Shown here: positions 33,169 through 43,558 of the stretch, piece after piece
Numbering within the stretch: position 1 is the stretch's first letter
Layout of the letters: each line of letters begins with the position of its first letter
DNA from: Immersiella caudata
Lineage: Eukaryota > Ascomycota > Sordariomycetes > Sordariales > Lasiosphaeriaceae
Reading direction: 5' to 3'
Length of the DNA stretch: 64,000 nucleotides
NCBI GenBank assembly: GCA_030512335.1
Contig: JAULSU010000006.1
Coordinates: 4,154,001 to 4,218,000 of the forward strand
Program-made: the position numbers and the translations under genes
Notes under the pieces: generated by a model
Database searches by the model: none
The model's input: only the letters and a program-made list of their open reading frames with translations
What the model was told of the DNA's origin: nothing

Positions 33169-33300
33169 CGCGGTTCGAAGAACCGCGCGGCGCGGCCTTG
33201 ACGGCGCGCGCCAAAACTTCGCTAATTACAAAATGGTTACAGCGATATGCACAAAAAAACACCCAAAAGAACCACAAGGGGCGATCGTTCCGATCGCCCC
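33169..33300. repeat. Pair of perfect short hairpins in NLR insert
   Basis: Arms 33169-33176 and 33180-33187 (CGCGGTTC / GAACCGCG) enclose loop GAA. Arms 33278-33287 and 33291-33300 (GGGGCGATCG / CGATCGCCCC) enclose loop TTC. A 10-nt self-complementary GC palindrome sits at 33203-33212. The sequence around them does not continue the NLR reading, so this looks like inserted DNA. Confidence 0.8.
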
Positions 33301-34085
33301 GAGTCATTAGAAGCAATGAGGAAGCGGAGTATGGTCGTGGAGCCTAGGAACGAGACCGACCTCTGGTGGCGTTTTCCATATAAGTCGAGAATCGACATAT
33401 CGGCCAGGAGCAAATTCAAGTATAATGCCGCATCCTTCTGGTGAAGTTCTTTGTCGTCGCCCAGCCGGTTCCACATCGAAACGTAGAGGTCTATGAGGTC
33501 TTTGGGCAGCATCTCAAGCCGGCGGAGTAAATCGCCGAAGTCGTCTCCTTCGATCAAACCCCTGTGTAGACTCCTGACACCAGTGCTACCCAAAGGAAGA
33601 CGCCGTCGGCCGACATACACAGCTTGGAGATCAAGCCTTGGTACTCCGGCCGGAGAAAGTCAAGGTGGCTCTCTTGAAGGGCATTGGCGAAGCTACTTGT
33701 TGCAAAGCGCCGAATATCGGTGGAGGTCAGGTCCTGGATTTTGAACATGGGCCATTTGCTTAGCTGTATTTGCAAAATGGTTCGGGGCGACTCGCGACGC
33801 ACATTTTTATGCGGGGTATGCTACGAAGACCTCTTATGGGTTCGAGCAATCGAGGTTGGCCATCGGATTGGTGGACTTCGTCGAGCCCGTCGATGAAAAT
33901 GCAAATTGGCCGGGGTGAATGGGACAGCAAAAAATGCAGGACAGTTTTGAGTTCCTTCTCAGGCCAATCAGAGTCCCGGTCTCGAAGATGCTCTTTGCTG
34001 CCCTGCAGACTTCTCCAGTGAAACTGACGACCCGGAAAACGTTGCAGACGAGCCCGAGGGCTGCCAACGCCTCAAGGCCAGACAT

Positions 34086-34341
34086 GGCGAAGGTGCATGC
34101 AAGAGCATGCTGTGAGGAGAGGACCACAAGCTGATGCGGGGCAAGGAAAGAGAGCCTCAACGCATCGGTGCCTGAGGTTGAGGGGCAGCTCCAGCCAACA
34201 AATCGATGGCTAGTCCTGAAGCTAACCAAATCAGGGTTAGGGTAAATGACGGATGCCAAGGCTGCTCCGCCAAAATTGCTTCGATGAGCTTGCTCGAACT
34301 CGACGTCCAGCATTCGCGCAACCTTTCACGCATGGGACGCA
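34086..34341. promoter_or_regulatory. Divergent intergenic, likely shared promoter
   Basis: 256 bp separates the start of the decayed NLR (minus) from the phospholipase D-type gene (plus). No obvious TATA box or repeated operator is visible; assignment rests on orientation. Confidence 0.4.
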
Positions 34342-35880
34342 ATGAGCCGCCAGTCCAGCTTCGTTCGAGACTTTGTCACCCAGCTGGAAACCGAGCCACA
34401 GACAGCCGCCCAATGGCAGAATAGCGACCTCCCCAGCTACAACTTCCGCGACGCGACCAATGTGGGGCTCGTCGCGTCGGAGAGCACACCGCAGAGTTTC
34501 CATGTCGGCACTGGCGCTTCTATCTTCACCAACGTCCTGATTCCCGCCATCACGTCGGCAACGCACGAGGTCATATTCGTCACTTGCTTTTGGGCGCAGT
34601 CAAAAACTTTGTCGGCCCTCCACAATGCCCTCGCGAATCTCGCTGCCCACCGCCGCCAACTCATCCGCAGTGCGCGGGCAAACGGTCGTCCCGACATTTC
34701 GCCCTTGAAGGTGCGCATCTGCCTCTCGTCGCGATCGGTATTCCAGAAGCTTTTCCACCCGCAGTCTCGCAATGGCTACCTCTATCCGCCGTTATCGTGG
34801 GCGAAGCAGCTCGGACTGCCAGAGCCAAAACTTCTAGAGGCTGGCGCGATTGAGCTCCGCGTCAAGAGCCTGTTCTTCCTCCCCTTCAGCGTCATGCACC
34901 CCAAGTTCGTCATCATCGACAGACAGCGGGCCTTTGTACCGAGCTGCAACGTCAGTTGGGAGTCTTGGCTCGAGGGCTGCATGGAGTTTACCGGGGAGGC
35001 CGTCACCAGTCTTCTTTCGTTCTACACCCTGACGTGGGAGAGAAGTCTCGACTTCCGGAAGCCTCTCACCGTCCAGGGCTCTCAACGGGAAGCATTCAAT
35101 ACCTTAGAAGCAAGTCTCACCTTGATCAGCAGTCCAGCTCACCAGCGAGTGACACTACCCGCATTCGCAGCGCCGCTTCCGACACTTATTCTTCCATCTT
35201 CGCATCACTGGAACCCAAAGTTCCGCCCGTTTCCCTGGCAGAAACCGTCCTCACCTCCCAGAACACCACTCAACATTGCGCTACTAGAGCTCTTTGACGA
35301 AGCCCGGCGGACCATCTATGTTCAGACGCCGAATTTGACTTGCGAAACGGTTATCGCTGCGCTGCTGGACGCTGTGCAAAGGGGCGTCGAGGTGACCATC
35401 GTGACGAATCAGAACATGATGGTTCTGGAGCAGCTTGTCACTGCGGGCACGACGACCAAGTGGTGCATCCAGTCGCTGGTGCGTCGCTTCCACCGCCTGG
35501 GAGCCATCCTGACAAGACATCCGTCCCAGCGAGGGTTCCGCTTGCTGCACAGCAGGCAGCAAGCGAGGGACGCTGGCGGCCTCGAGGCGGGAAGGGCTGG
35601 CTTTGGGCGGCTTCGCATCATGGGCTTCCACCCTTTGTCGAAACCAAGGGCTGGAGCGGAGGAGGAGGAACCTGTCCACTCACACCTGAAGTTGACGATC
35701 GTGGACGAGAAACTCACGGTGCTGGGATCGGGCAACATGGACCGTGCGAGCTGGTACACATCTCAGGAGCTGGGGATCTTGATCGATGACGCGGGGTTCG
35801 CGCAGCATGTAAAGCGTGGGGTCGAAGTGGTGGTGGATGGCCGGCTCGACATCGTCTTCGACTCCGGAGCGGCGCAATGA
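34342..35880 (+). CDS. Phospholipase D / cardiolipin synthase-like protein
   Basis: A 512-residue intronless protein with two PLD (HKD) motifs. The first is HPKFVIIDRQRAFVPSCNVS (His ~186, Lys ~188, Asp ~193). The second is HLKLTIVDEKLTVLGSGNMDRASW (His ~448, Lys ~450, Asp ~455). Both keep His-x-Lys-x4-Asp and the following polar Ser/Asn, so a two-lobed active site of the PLD superfamily is intact. Family members hydrolyse or transfer phosphatidyl groups, including cardiolipin-synthase-like enzymes. No signal peptide or clear membrane helix is present; the hydrophobic stretch LFFLPFSVM just before the first motif may contact lipid. The exact substrate is unknown. Confidence 0.85.
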   Translation: MSRQSSFVRDFVTQLETEPQTAAQWQNSDLPSYNFRDATNVGLVASESTPQSFHVGTGASIFTNVLIPAITSATHEVIFVTCFWAQSKTLSALHNALANLAAHRRQLIRSARANGRPDISPLKVRICLSSRSVFQKLFHPQSRNGYLYPPLSWAKQLGLPEPKLLEAGAIELRVKSLFFLPFSVMHPKFVIIDRQRAFVPSCNVSWESWLEGCMEFTGEAVTSLLSFYTLTWERSLDFRKPLTVQGSQREAFNTLEASLTLISSPAHQRVTLPAFAAPLPTLILPSSHHWNPKFRPFPWQKPSSPPRTPLNIALLELFDEARRTIYVQTPNLTCETVIAALLDAVQRGVEVTIVTNQNMMVLEQLVTAGTTTKWCIQSLVRRFHRLGAILTRHPSQRGFRLLHSRQQARDAGGLEAGRAGFGRLRIMGFHPLSKPRAGAEEEEPVHSHLKLTIVDEKLTVLGSGNMDRASWYTSQELGILIDDAGFAQHVKRGVEVVVDGRLDIVFDSGAAQ

Positions 35881-36684
35881 GAAGGCGATTTTCAAAGTCA
35901 CAAGAGTCTGGGCTGGGAAGACGGCAACGGTTCCGCGAGTGATTTTGCGGCTCACGAGATGCTGCTTGGCACACGAACGCATTTAATTTGGCCATCTCGG
36001 CACTCATGTCCGCAAAACTCGAGCTCGCGGGGTTGCACTGACCGTTGACGATGTAACGGCATCGGGCGCATCGCCTGTTTGCTCGCCCACTCCCGGCGGG
36101 GTCCCCGTGAACGCGCCCGGGCTGCCGATGACCCCACTGCAACAGCCGAGCCCTTCCCTTCACGGACAGCCAGGAACGTGGGCTCCGAAATTGGACGCGA
36201 TGCAATCTTAAGCAAGGATGCCGCGTTCCACTTGATTGGCAATTTATGCGATTCCTGGTTGGCGGATTCTCCTTGTTTCCCCATCGCCTGCCCACGCTCG
36301 CAAACATCGTGACCCGATCTTGGGTTGCCTCCTGAGCTAGCCTTTGTTGCATCCCGCCACTCCGTGTACCTGCGCCGGGCACGCACTCCGAACGAAACTT
36401 GGCAAGGTCATGTCCCTGGTGCCCTGCCGTGGAAGTTGCCATCGAACCTGCCATACTCTACGAAGCCCCTCTGTAATGCCACCGCCCATCGGAAGCTCGT
36501 CCCCATGGGCACCGAAGGGAGCTTTCCCGTCGATCCGGATGGCGAACATGACAAGACGGTTTGTCACCGCTTGACGGAGACAACACCGTGAGATGAACGA
36601 TATAAGACTCGCTCCTCGCCGGTTTTTCGAGGTTGCTCCTGTACTCCCCAGCCCATTCTCGCTCCAGTCTATCGCTTCACCACA
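35881..36684. promoter_or_regulatory. Upstream region of the GH6 gene
   Basis: An 800-bp promoter region with no gene seen. A TATA-like element (TATAAG) lies at 36601-36606, 79 nt before the start codon. I did not find clear clusters of cellulase-regulator sites by eye. Confidence 0.5.
36601..36606 (+). promoter_or_regulatory. TATA-like box of the GH6 gene
   Basis: TATAAG in the context gatataagac, 79 nt upstream of the ATG at 36685; the spacing suits a short 5' UTR. Confidence 0.4.
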
Positions 36685-38234
36685 ATGGCCGGCAAAGTCC
36701 TCCTCACCGCTGCTTTGGCAGCCACCGCCCTCGCTGCTCCCCTCCTCGAGGAGCGCCAGGCCTGCGGTGCCGTTTGGTAAGTTTCTCCCAGACGAACTCG
36801 CATCACCATCTAACACGACACAGGTCCCAGTGCGGCGGCAATGGCTTCACGGGTACGACCACGTGCTGCGCTGGCAGCACTTGCGTCAAGTCCAACGACT
36901 GGTACTCCCAGTGCCTTCCCGGCGCCCAGGTGACCACCACGGCTCAGGTGCCTACCCTGACGCCGACTCGCAGCAGCTCCAGCAGCAGCCGCACGTCCAG
37001 CCTGAGCTCGAGCACCACCACCAGCCCGAGCGGCCCCGTCGTGACCCCCAGCACCACGGCCAGCCCCACGGGCCCCGTCCAGAGCGGCGGCGCCACGGCC
37101 AGCTACTCGGGCAACCCCTTTGAGGGCGTCACCATGTGGGCCAACAGCTACTACTCGTCCGAGGTGCACTCGCTGGCCATCCCCAGCTTGACGGGCCCCA
37201 TGGCCACCAAGGCCGCCGCCGTCGCCAAGGTGCCCTCGTTCCAGTGGCTCGACCGCAACATCACCCTCTCGACCCTCCTCCCCGGCACCCTCGCCGACAT
37301 CCGCGCCGCCAACAAGGCCGGTGGCAACTACGCCGCCATCATCGTCGTCTACGATCTCCCCGACCGTGACTGCGCCGCCGCTGCCTCCAACGGCGAGTTC
37401 GCCCTGGCCAACAACGGCAAGGAGCACTACAAGACGTACATCAACGGGATCCGTCGCCAGATCCAGACCTATTCTGATATCCGTACCATCTTGGTCATTG
37501 AGCCCGATTCCCTTGCCAACATGATCACCAACATGAACGTGCCCAAGTGCCAGGGCGCCGCCGATGCCTACAAGGAGCTCACCGTCTACGCCTTGAAGCA
37601 GCTCAACCTCCCCAACGTCGCCATGTACCTCGACGGCGGCCACGGTGGCTGGCTCGGCTGGCCCGCCAACATCGGTCCCGCCGCCGACATGTACGCCCAG
37701 ATCTACAACGATGCCGGCAAGCCTGCTGCCGTCCGCGGTCTCGCCGTCAACGTCGCCAACTACAACGCCTGGAGCCTGGCCACTGCCCCGGCCTACACCA
37801 CCCCCAACCCCAACTTCGACGAGAAGCGCTACATCGAAGCCTTTGGCCCTCTCCTCGCCGGCAAGGGCTTCCCTGCCCGCTTCATTGTCGACCAGGGCCG
37901 TTCCGGCAAGCAGCCCACCGGCCAGATCGAGCAGGGCCACTGGTGCAACGCCATCGGCACCGGCTTCGGCATGCGCCCCACCTCCAACACCGGCCACTCC
38001 CTCGCCGATGCTTTTGTCTGGATCAAGCCTGGGTAAGTCTCTCTGAACGTCCATAAAACCGAATGCGTGACTAACAAAACTAGTGGCGAGTCCGACGGCA
38101 CCAGCAACACGTCCGCCGTCCGCTACGACTACCACTGCGGCTACCCCGATGCCCTCAAGCCCGCTCCCGAGGCTGGCCAGTGGTTCCAGGCCTACTTCGA
38201 GCAGCTCCTCACCAACGCCAACCCTCCCTTCTAA
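36685..38234 (+). CDS. Cellobiohydrolase II, GH6 with N-terminal CBM1
   Basis: Exons 36685-36776, 36824-38032 and 38084-38234 with introns of 47 and 51 nt give 483 residues. Order: signal peptide (MAGKVLLTAALAATALAA), pro-segment ending in EERQ, CBM1 (WSQCGGNGFTG...CCAGSTC...WYSQCL, about 29-62), a Ser/Thr/Pro linker, then the GH6 domain. Both GH6 active-site signatures are intact: YDLPDRDC (Asp213) and VIEPDSLANM (Asp259), spaced by 46 residues as in known family members. The end (QAYFEQLLTNANPPF) is typical. The enzyme releases cellobiose from non-reducing cellulose ends. Secreted; normally induced by cellulose and carbon-repressed (family knowledge). The gene is named from architecture only. 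Confidence 0.97.
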
Positions 38235-38723
38235 GCATCTCCGCCACAGGCGAGGGACTTGGGTTGGACACGCCGCCTGGCGAGCTTCGTCAAGGAAACT
38301 TCGTCAACGGATTATCATCACAACCAAGTTAGATGGTATTATAAATACCTTCCCTTTTTCAAGACTATATCCTCTTCTTGTAAATACTTGTTATCATCCG
38401 TCCGTTTGTGCACTAGAGCACGGCGGCGGCGCTCATATAAGGTTGTATATACAATATGTCCCTAGTACTGTGATTGCTGTGATTGTCTTGTACGAGGTGG
38501 GCATGTTGTGATGGCTGGCTGTGGTGGGTTGCAAGACACACTTGGGTTTTTGCGGCCTTGTGATTGAACGAGGAATGATCTATACTAAGGCGTTGCAGAA
38601 AGTTTAACTTTTATTTCCAGTCCTCCTCGTTAGTTATCCAGCTCCCAGAAGGACGCCCGAGAGAGACTGCCAGAGGATTTATACCAACCTCCTTATCATC
38701 CCCCCCTCCCTCTACCTCCCCTT
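38235..38723. other. Convergent 3' flanks
   Basis: The 3' ends of the GH6 and SET-domain genes face each other here. AT-rich stretches near 38337-38400 are probably 3' UTR and polyadenylation sequence. No gene seen. Confidence 0.5.
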
Positions 38724-40163
38724 CTAAGCCTTTATCAAATCCTTCAAAAACTGAATATCATTCCTCAACCCCCCAGCATAACCCCCATCCGGATCTGAAA
38801 ACGTCTCTGTCCGCTGCAAGCTGGCCTCCGCATACTTCAACGCCCCCTTCCAATCTCCCCTTGCGTGATGAAACATCATGAATCCCTGATAATACTCCCC
38901 TCTCTTGACTTCCAGCCCTTCCTTGTCCACAATTGCTTCGAATTCCTCGATGAGCGCTTTGAGCTGGGGTAGGCTGGTGCTGGATGCTTCCATTTGGGTG
39001 TAGAGATCTGCGAGTTTGTGGCGGCGGGCGTCTGAGGCGGCGAGAGTGGATGGGGAGGCGGTGCAGAGGTTGCAGGTGCATTTGAAGGACCAATTTGCGA
39101 GGTTTCGTTGACGGTAGACGGAGGGCATTCCGTGGGGGATGTCTGGGCTTGTTAGCGCTTTTTCAGTGAAGGGGTCGGAAAGGAGGGATGTACAGCTGAT
39201 GGTGATCTCTTCGCCGGGTTTGATATCTCGAGTGGCGACGACGCGCATCCCAAGGTCCCTACCGATGTATTGCGGGAATGAACTGCAAGCGTCAGCATCA
39301 CAGCCCGCTTAAAAGTCACCCTCAAAAAAAACTCACTTCGCATCACAAGCATGATTCAACCTCTACTCCCGTTAGCATCCCCCCTTTCGAAAACAACCGT
39401 ATTGCAAACTCACCGCAACCTCGGGATAAACCCCTTTCATATCCCTCCCCCCCACAAACAACCCAAACGCATTCGTCCTCACAACATCCTCCACAAAATG
39501 CACATCCCCCCTCGCATTGCTCGTCGCCATGCTCGTAAACCTCCTCCCATCCGCCCCCTCCAACCCCAGCAACATCTTCGAAAGCGCCCTCCACGACTCC
39601 ACCGGTGCCTCCTCCGTCTCAGCTGGTAAGAACGCATTATCGACTATCGCATCCGGGAAGGCCGTCATGATGATGTCGAACTTGGCGATGGGCTTTGTAG
39701 CGATGACGCCGAAGCCTTTTCCTTCCAGAGGGAGGACTTCATAGGGGAGGGGGGAGAGTTGGGAGGGGGATAAGGTACCGTTGTGGGCGAGGTGGGAACG
39801 GGCTTCAAAGGGGGGTAGGGGGTCGGATATGGAGGCGGCAAGGATGGTGGCTACTTCGGGGGTGGTGAGGATGGAGATGCCGGTGCCGAGGTTGTAGGAG
39901 GTGGAGGTGTAGATGCAGAATTTCTGGGTGGATTGGATGGAGCGGGGGGTGATGCAGTACGGGGGTGATGTCCAGGGGGAGGTGGAGATGATGCTCTGGG
40001 GGGTTTTGTCGTCGATCATAAATGGTGAGCAGGTTCCGTTGGTTGACGGGAAAGGGAGGGGTGCGGGAGAGCATTGTTGTTGAGGGGTTGGTGAAGAGAC
40101 TGAAGAGAGCGCTCCTAGGAGGGAGGATAGGGTTAGAATGAGGAAGGCTGTTGCTGAACCCAT
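38724..40163 (-). CDS. SET-domain protein with signal peptide
   Basis: Four exons, 40163-39414, 39362-39337, 39282-39194 and 39142-38724, with introns of 51, 54 and 51 nt, give ~427 residues. Exon 2 is only 26 nt but encodes the key motif (RLNHACDAN), joining into NSFPQYIG. The SET domain starts at GKGFGVIATKPIAKFDIIM and ends at RVVATRDIKPGEEITISYIPHG; these are the GxG, NHxC and GEEITISY motifs for S-adenosylmethionine and lysine. A post-SET Cys pair (CTCNLC) follows. The N-terminus (MGSATAFLILTLSSLLGALSS) reads as a signal peptide, so the protein may be secretory, unlike nuclear histone methyltransferases. The start was chosen for that leader. Substrate unknown. Confidence 0.85.
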
Positions 40164-41977
40164 GTTGAAGTTGTCGTCAGTGACCAGAGCTGGAAGGTTG
40201 TGACGTTGAGCCGGCGCTTGATTTGCCCCCGAAGAAATAACCACGGCTCTGATTGCCACTGGCCTTGTTTCGTGTTTTCGGTGACTATCAGCCTTCACCA
40301 AGGCTTCGTGATCAACAATACATTGGGGCAAGTTGATGATGAGAGGTTTGGCTATGAGCAGACGTCAGAACATGGTTTTCTTAGCCTCTGGAAGGACACG
40401 TCCCGACTTTTCTCGGTCAATGCTGTTATGTCACCTGTTGGGGTAGAGCCGAGTTGGTTGTGTGGCCGATACGCCTTGGCACTGAGAAGTCGATATAGCC
40501 GGTTTGGTTCTGAACTCGGCAATTTGCTTGGTGGCTCGGCGAACGCCAAGTCACTTGGCCCAGCTCCGAGCCTGCTCTGCAGTTTGCGCGGAATTAAAGC
40601 GAACTCGAAACTCTTTTTCCTTGTCTTCTGGCAGTCCTGGTTGAGTCCTTTTCGGGCTTTGTGAACAGATTGAAGCTACATTCAGGGATTGATTGAACCG
40701 AGCCCTCCGTGCTCCAAGCGAACCAATCGTTTCGGCTTCTGGGTGCTATGTTAAACTTCAAGTTGCAGGCGACAAAACCGATTGAGATCGTTTGTATGTT
40801 TTTTTCATGTGTTGCGAAGGGCTTTTCCTGTGCATGGTCTGGACGGGAATACTAGGTACCCGGTCTTCTGGGCTGGTGTTGTTCAGCCCCAAGCTGCCGC
40901 TTTGCAAAAAAATGACAGCGTAAAAACTCACCGCATATCATCTTTCAACGCCCCTGTCAAGATGGCAAAGTCTCGTGCCAAGGCCCTCCAACAAATGTCT
41001 CAATCGTGTTGGCCCGCGTTCCCAGCTTCTGTATCGTTCATGGTAGCCCTTGTCGGTGTGGTCTGATCCACCTTCTTGTCTTGCAGTATGAACTATCCCA
41101 GACCGTACAGGTTACTCATCGTTGCTGAGTCTGCCCCAATCGAATCATTCCTGACTGCATTGATATGCAACACGAATTCGAAGGTTGCATCGCCATTGCA
41201 TCGAACTTTTGTGGGTCCGAGGGTCGGCAGAGTGCGTGCTGTCGCCGCCAACCGTCTCGATCGGTGCAGTCGATGGCGAACACCAATTGGGTTGAGCGTC
41301 GGCTGCGGGGATCGATTCTGCAGTTGCATCCAAAAGTCCCATGCCGGTTGGCTGGCATCCTCTCTTCTCTCATTTCCCTGCTCGCAGTGGAAAAGTTCGA
41401 TTGTGGGAACTTTGCGGTTGATAGGGGCGTTATCAGCACCGATGGAAAAAAATACAGCCGCAACGTTAGCGGTAACCCCGCCCGAAAGTTCCCAAAGTCC
41501 CCGACCTAGCTCATTCCGGCGCCTGCGCACCAATTGAACTAATGAATCTGGACAGCAGGCACGAGGCGGCACGACTTGCATTCACACTATTAGCGGCCCC
41601 CCACAGATGACGGAGGACCAACAGGGTCGCAGCGGTCGCCTCCCATAAAGAGTGGGTGCACGGAAGGAACGCATCGCCTCCTGGGCCGCGTCTGAAGTAG
41701 CAGCAGCGACCCGACTCGAACATTCTGAAACAAATACCAACTGATCCCCAGGACCGACCCCTCACGGAGGACGCTGCAATCGAGCTTCGTTCTTGGGTTC
41801 GCAAACTCCCCCTCTCTCCTCTCCGCGACTCGCTCGCACCACACGCTTTTGTGCACCCTCCCGAGCCATTTCGCAAAGCCGCACGGAGTCGACCGGCGAT
41901 TGCGCCTGCAGCCAAGCGCCACAATCGGGACCCCGCCGAAATTGATCGGGGATCAGACACTCGGCCGGCAACACACC
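40164..41977. other. Intergenic, 1.8 kb
   Basis: Divergent region between the SET gene (minus) and the P450 (plus). A Cys-containing minus frame at 41116-41463 was considered and rejected. No other gene seen. Confidence 0.5.
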
Positions 41978-43558
41978 ATGGCGCTGGCGGCGGCGCTATC
42001 GCGACCAGCAGTGCTGGGACCGGTGCTGCTGCTGGTCAGCTACCTCATTTACAAAGCATTCTTCAGCGGACCAAAGCTTCCGAAGCTTCCCATCGTCGGC
42101 GCAAAAGAGAGCGATTGGTTTCCGCTGTGGCAGGCACGATGGCGCAATGCGCTCGACTTCAAGACGGCCGTCATCCAAGCCGAAGCCGATTACAAGGGCC
42201 AAACCGCCCTCCTCCCCGTCCTGGGCGGCGGCGGTCGCGACAGGGTGATGCTTCCGCGCTCCGAGGCGCAGTTCGTCACCGACCAGCCTGACTCAGTCCT
42301 GAGCATGCACGTCGAGGTTGTCGACTCGCTGCAGTTCCAATACACGGCCGTCGATGCCAATCTCGTGCACAACCCCGTCCACCACCACCTCATCACAACC
42401 ACCCTCACCAATCAGATCGGCAACCTGGTGCCCGAGGTTGCCGACGAGACGGCGCAAAGTGTCGAGGAAGTCTGGGGCGACGACGCGGCGTGGAGGGAGG
42501 TGTCCCTGTACAGCGACATGGCCAACGTCATCAGCAGGGTCACCAACCGCGTTTTCGTCGGCACGCCCAAATGTCGCGACCCCAACCTGCTGCGCATCTC
42601 GTTGACCTACGCCTCTCAGCTCCCCATCATCGGCCAAATCCTGAGAGCGACATGGGAACCAATCCGACCCGTGGTCGCATTCTTCCTCGTTATACCGCTT
42701 CGCCTCACCATGCGAAAGTGGACAGGAGTGCTTCGCGACGAGATCGAGACCCGCGTAGCCACTTACGACGCACGCCAACGCGACCCTGAGAAGAAGTCGG
42801 CCGAGCCAGAACGCAACGACTTCCTGCAGTGGAGCATCCACCAGGCCAAGACCAGCGGCGACCCCTACATGTGGAAGACCAGCACCCTGGCCGCTCGCAT
42901 CTTGCTGGTCAACTTCGCCGCCATCCACACCTCCACCATGGCCATCACCGGTGCCATCCTCGACCTCATTGCATCCAAACAGGAATACATTGACGAGCTG
43001 CGCGAGGAGATCGAGTCGGTCCTGGTCGAGTACAACGGCGAGTGGAACAAGCGTGCTCTGGCCAAGATGGAGAAGTTGGACAGCGTCATGCGCGAATCCG
43101 CACGCTTAAACTCGTTTATCACCGTTGGACTCGGCCGCAGAGTCGTTGCCAAGGACGGAATCACCACTCCCTCGGGTGTCAAGCTCCCGTACGGCACAAC
43201 CGTTGTCGTGCCCAGCTACACCGTGTTGCACGATGACGACAAGTACCCTGATGCCGAAGAGTTCAAGCCGTTCCGGTTCTCGGAGGAGCGGAGTGACGAA
43301 TCTCTCGGATATGTGAAGCGTGCCGGCAAGCAGTTTGCGACGACAAGCACGGACTTTTTGACATTTGGTCACGGGAGATACGCCTGTCCGGGAAGGTTCT
43401 TTGCCGCGAACGAGCTGAAGCTCATTCTGGGGCACGTGGTGATGAATTATGACTTTGAGATAACGGGCAAGGGGAGCAGGCCGAGGAATAAATGGTATGG
43501 CTTGGTCAGGGTGCCCCCTATGGGGGTGAAGATTAGAATACGGAAGCGGGCTCGGTAA
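41978..43558 (+). CDS. Cytochrome P450, fungal ent-kaurene-oxidase-like
   Basis: A 526-residue intronless protein. An N-terminal membrane anchor (VLGPVLLLVSYLIYKAFF) is followed by the Pro-rich hinge (PKLPKLPIVG). Helix I carries AAIHT (314-318), helix K has ESAR (Glu373, Arg376), and the haem loop is FGHGRYACPG with Cys470. The AAIHTST helix-I variant and overall spacing fit fungal P450s related to ent-kaurene oxidase and other terpenoid or secondary-metabolite hydroxylases. It should sit on the ER face and act with NADPH-P450 reductase. No terpene cyclase or polyketide synthase is adjacent, so it is not visibly part of a cluster. The start was chosen at the ATG directly before the anchor. 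Confidence 0.93.
   Translation: MALAAALSRPAVLGPVLLLVSYLIYKAFFSGPKLPKLPIVGAKESDWFPLWQARWRNALDFKTAVIQAEADYKGQTALLPVLGGGGRDRVMLPRSEAQFVTDQPDSVLSMHVEVVDSLQFQYTAVDANLVHNPVHHHLITTTLTNQIGNLVPEVADETAQSVEEVWGDDAAWREVSLYSDMANVISRVTNRVFVGTPKCRDPNLLRISLTYASQLPIIGQILRATWEPIRPVVAFFLVIPLRLTMRKWTGVLRDEIETRVATYDARQRDPEKKSAEPERNDFLQWSIHQAKTSGDPYMWKTSTLAARILLVNFAAIHTSTMAITGAILDLIASKQEYIDELREEIESVLVEYNGEWNKRALAKMEKLDSVMRESARLNSFITVGLGRRVVAKDGITTPSGVKLPYGTTVVVPSYTVLHDDDKYPDAEEFKPFRFSEERSDESLGYVKRAGKQFATTSTDFLTFGHGRYACPGRFFAANELKLILGHVVMNYDFEITGKGSRPRNKWYGLVRVPPMGVKIRIRKRAR

Larger units (their letters stand above)
31350..34085 (-). pseudogene. Decayed NACHT-type NLR (STAND) gene
   Basis: Ordered pieces of one fungal NLR remain on the minus strand. 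The N-terminal helical domain starts at 34085 (MSGLEALAALGLVCNVF). It jumps, with a frame change near 33965, straight to the Walker B region IFIDGLDEVH (~33880), so the P-loop is deleted. VASRPEP follows, then a frame shift (~33780) into LTSTDIRRFATSSF and GVFLWVALV, another shift (~33570) into GDDFGDLLRRLEMLPKDLIDLY, the typical post-NACHT segment. After a structured insert comes a hydrophobic helix (TLLAAILAAIGVLGGGSILL), a TAG stop (32764-32766), then FSHRSAIDFLRST and a C-terminal tail shifted again near 31790. NLRs of this type detect non-self and trigger cell death; this copy cannot hydrolyse NTP. Confidence 0.8.

Noticed and set aside
36810..38135. 441-codon minus-strand frame opposite the GH6 gene, Gly/Val-rich
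   Set aside because: It is the mirror of the strongly codon-biased GH6 coding strand; no start context, domain or splice support.
41116..41463. Cys-containing minus frame upstream of the P450
   Set aside because: No signal peptide; other frames across the same bases look equally plausible, so no support.
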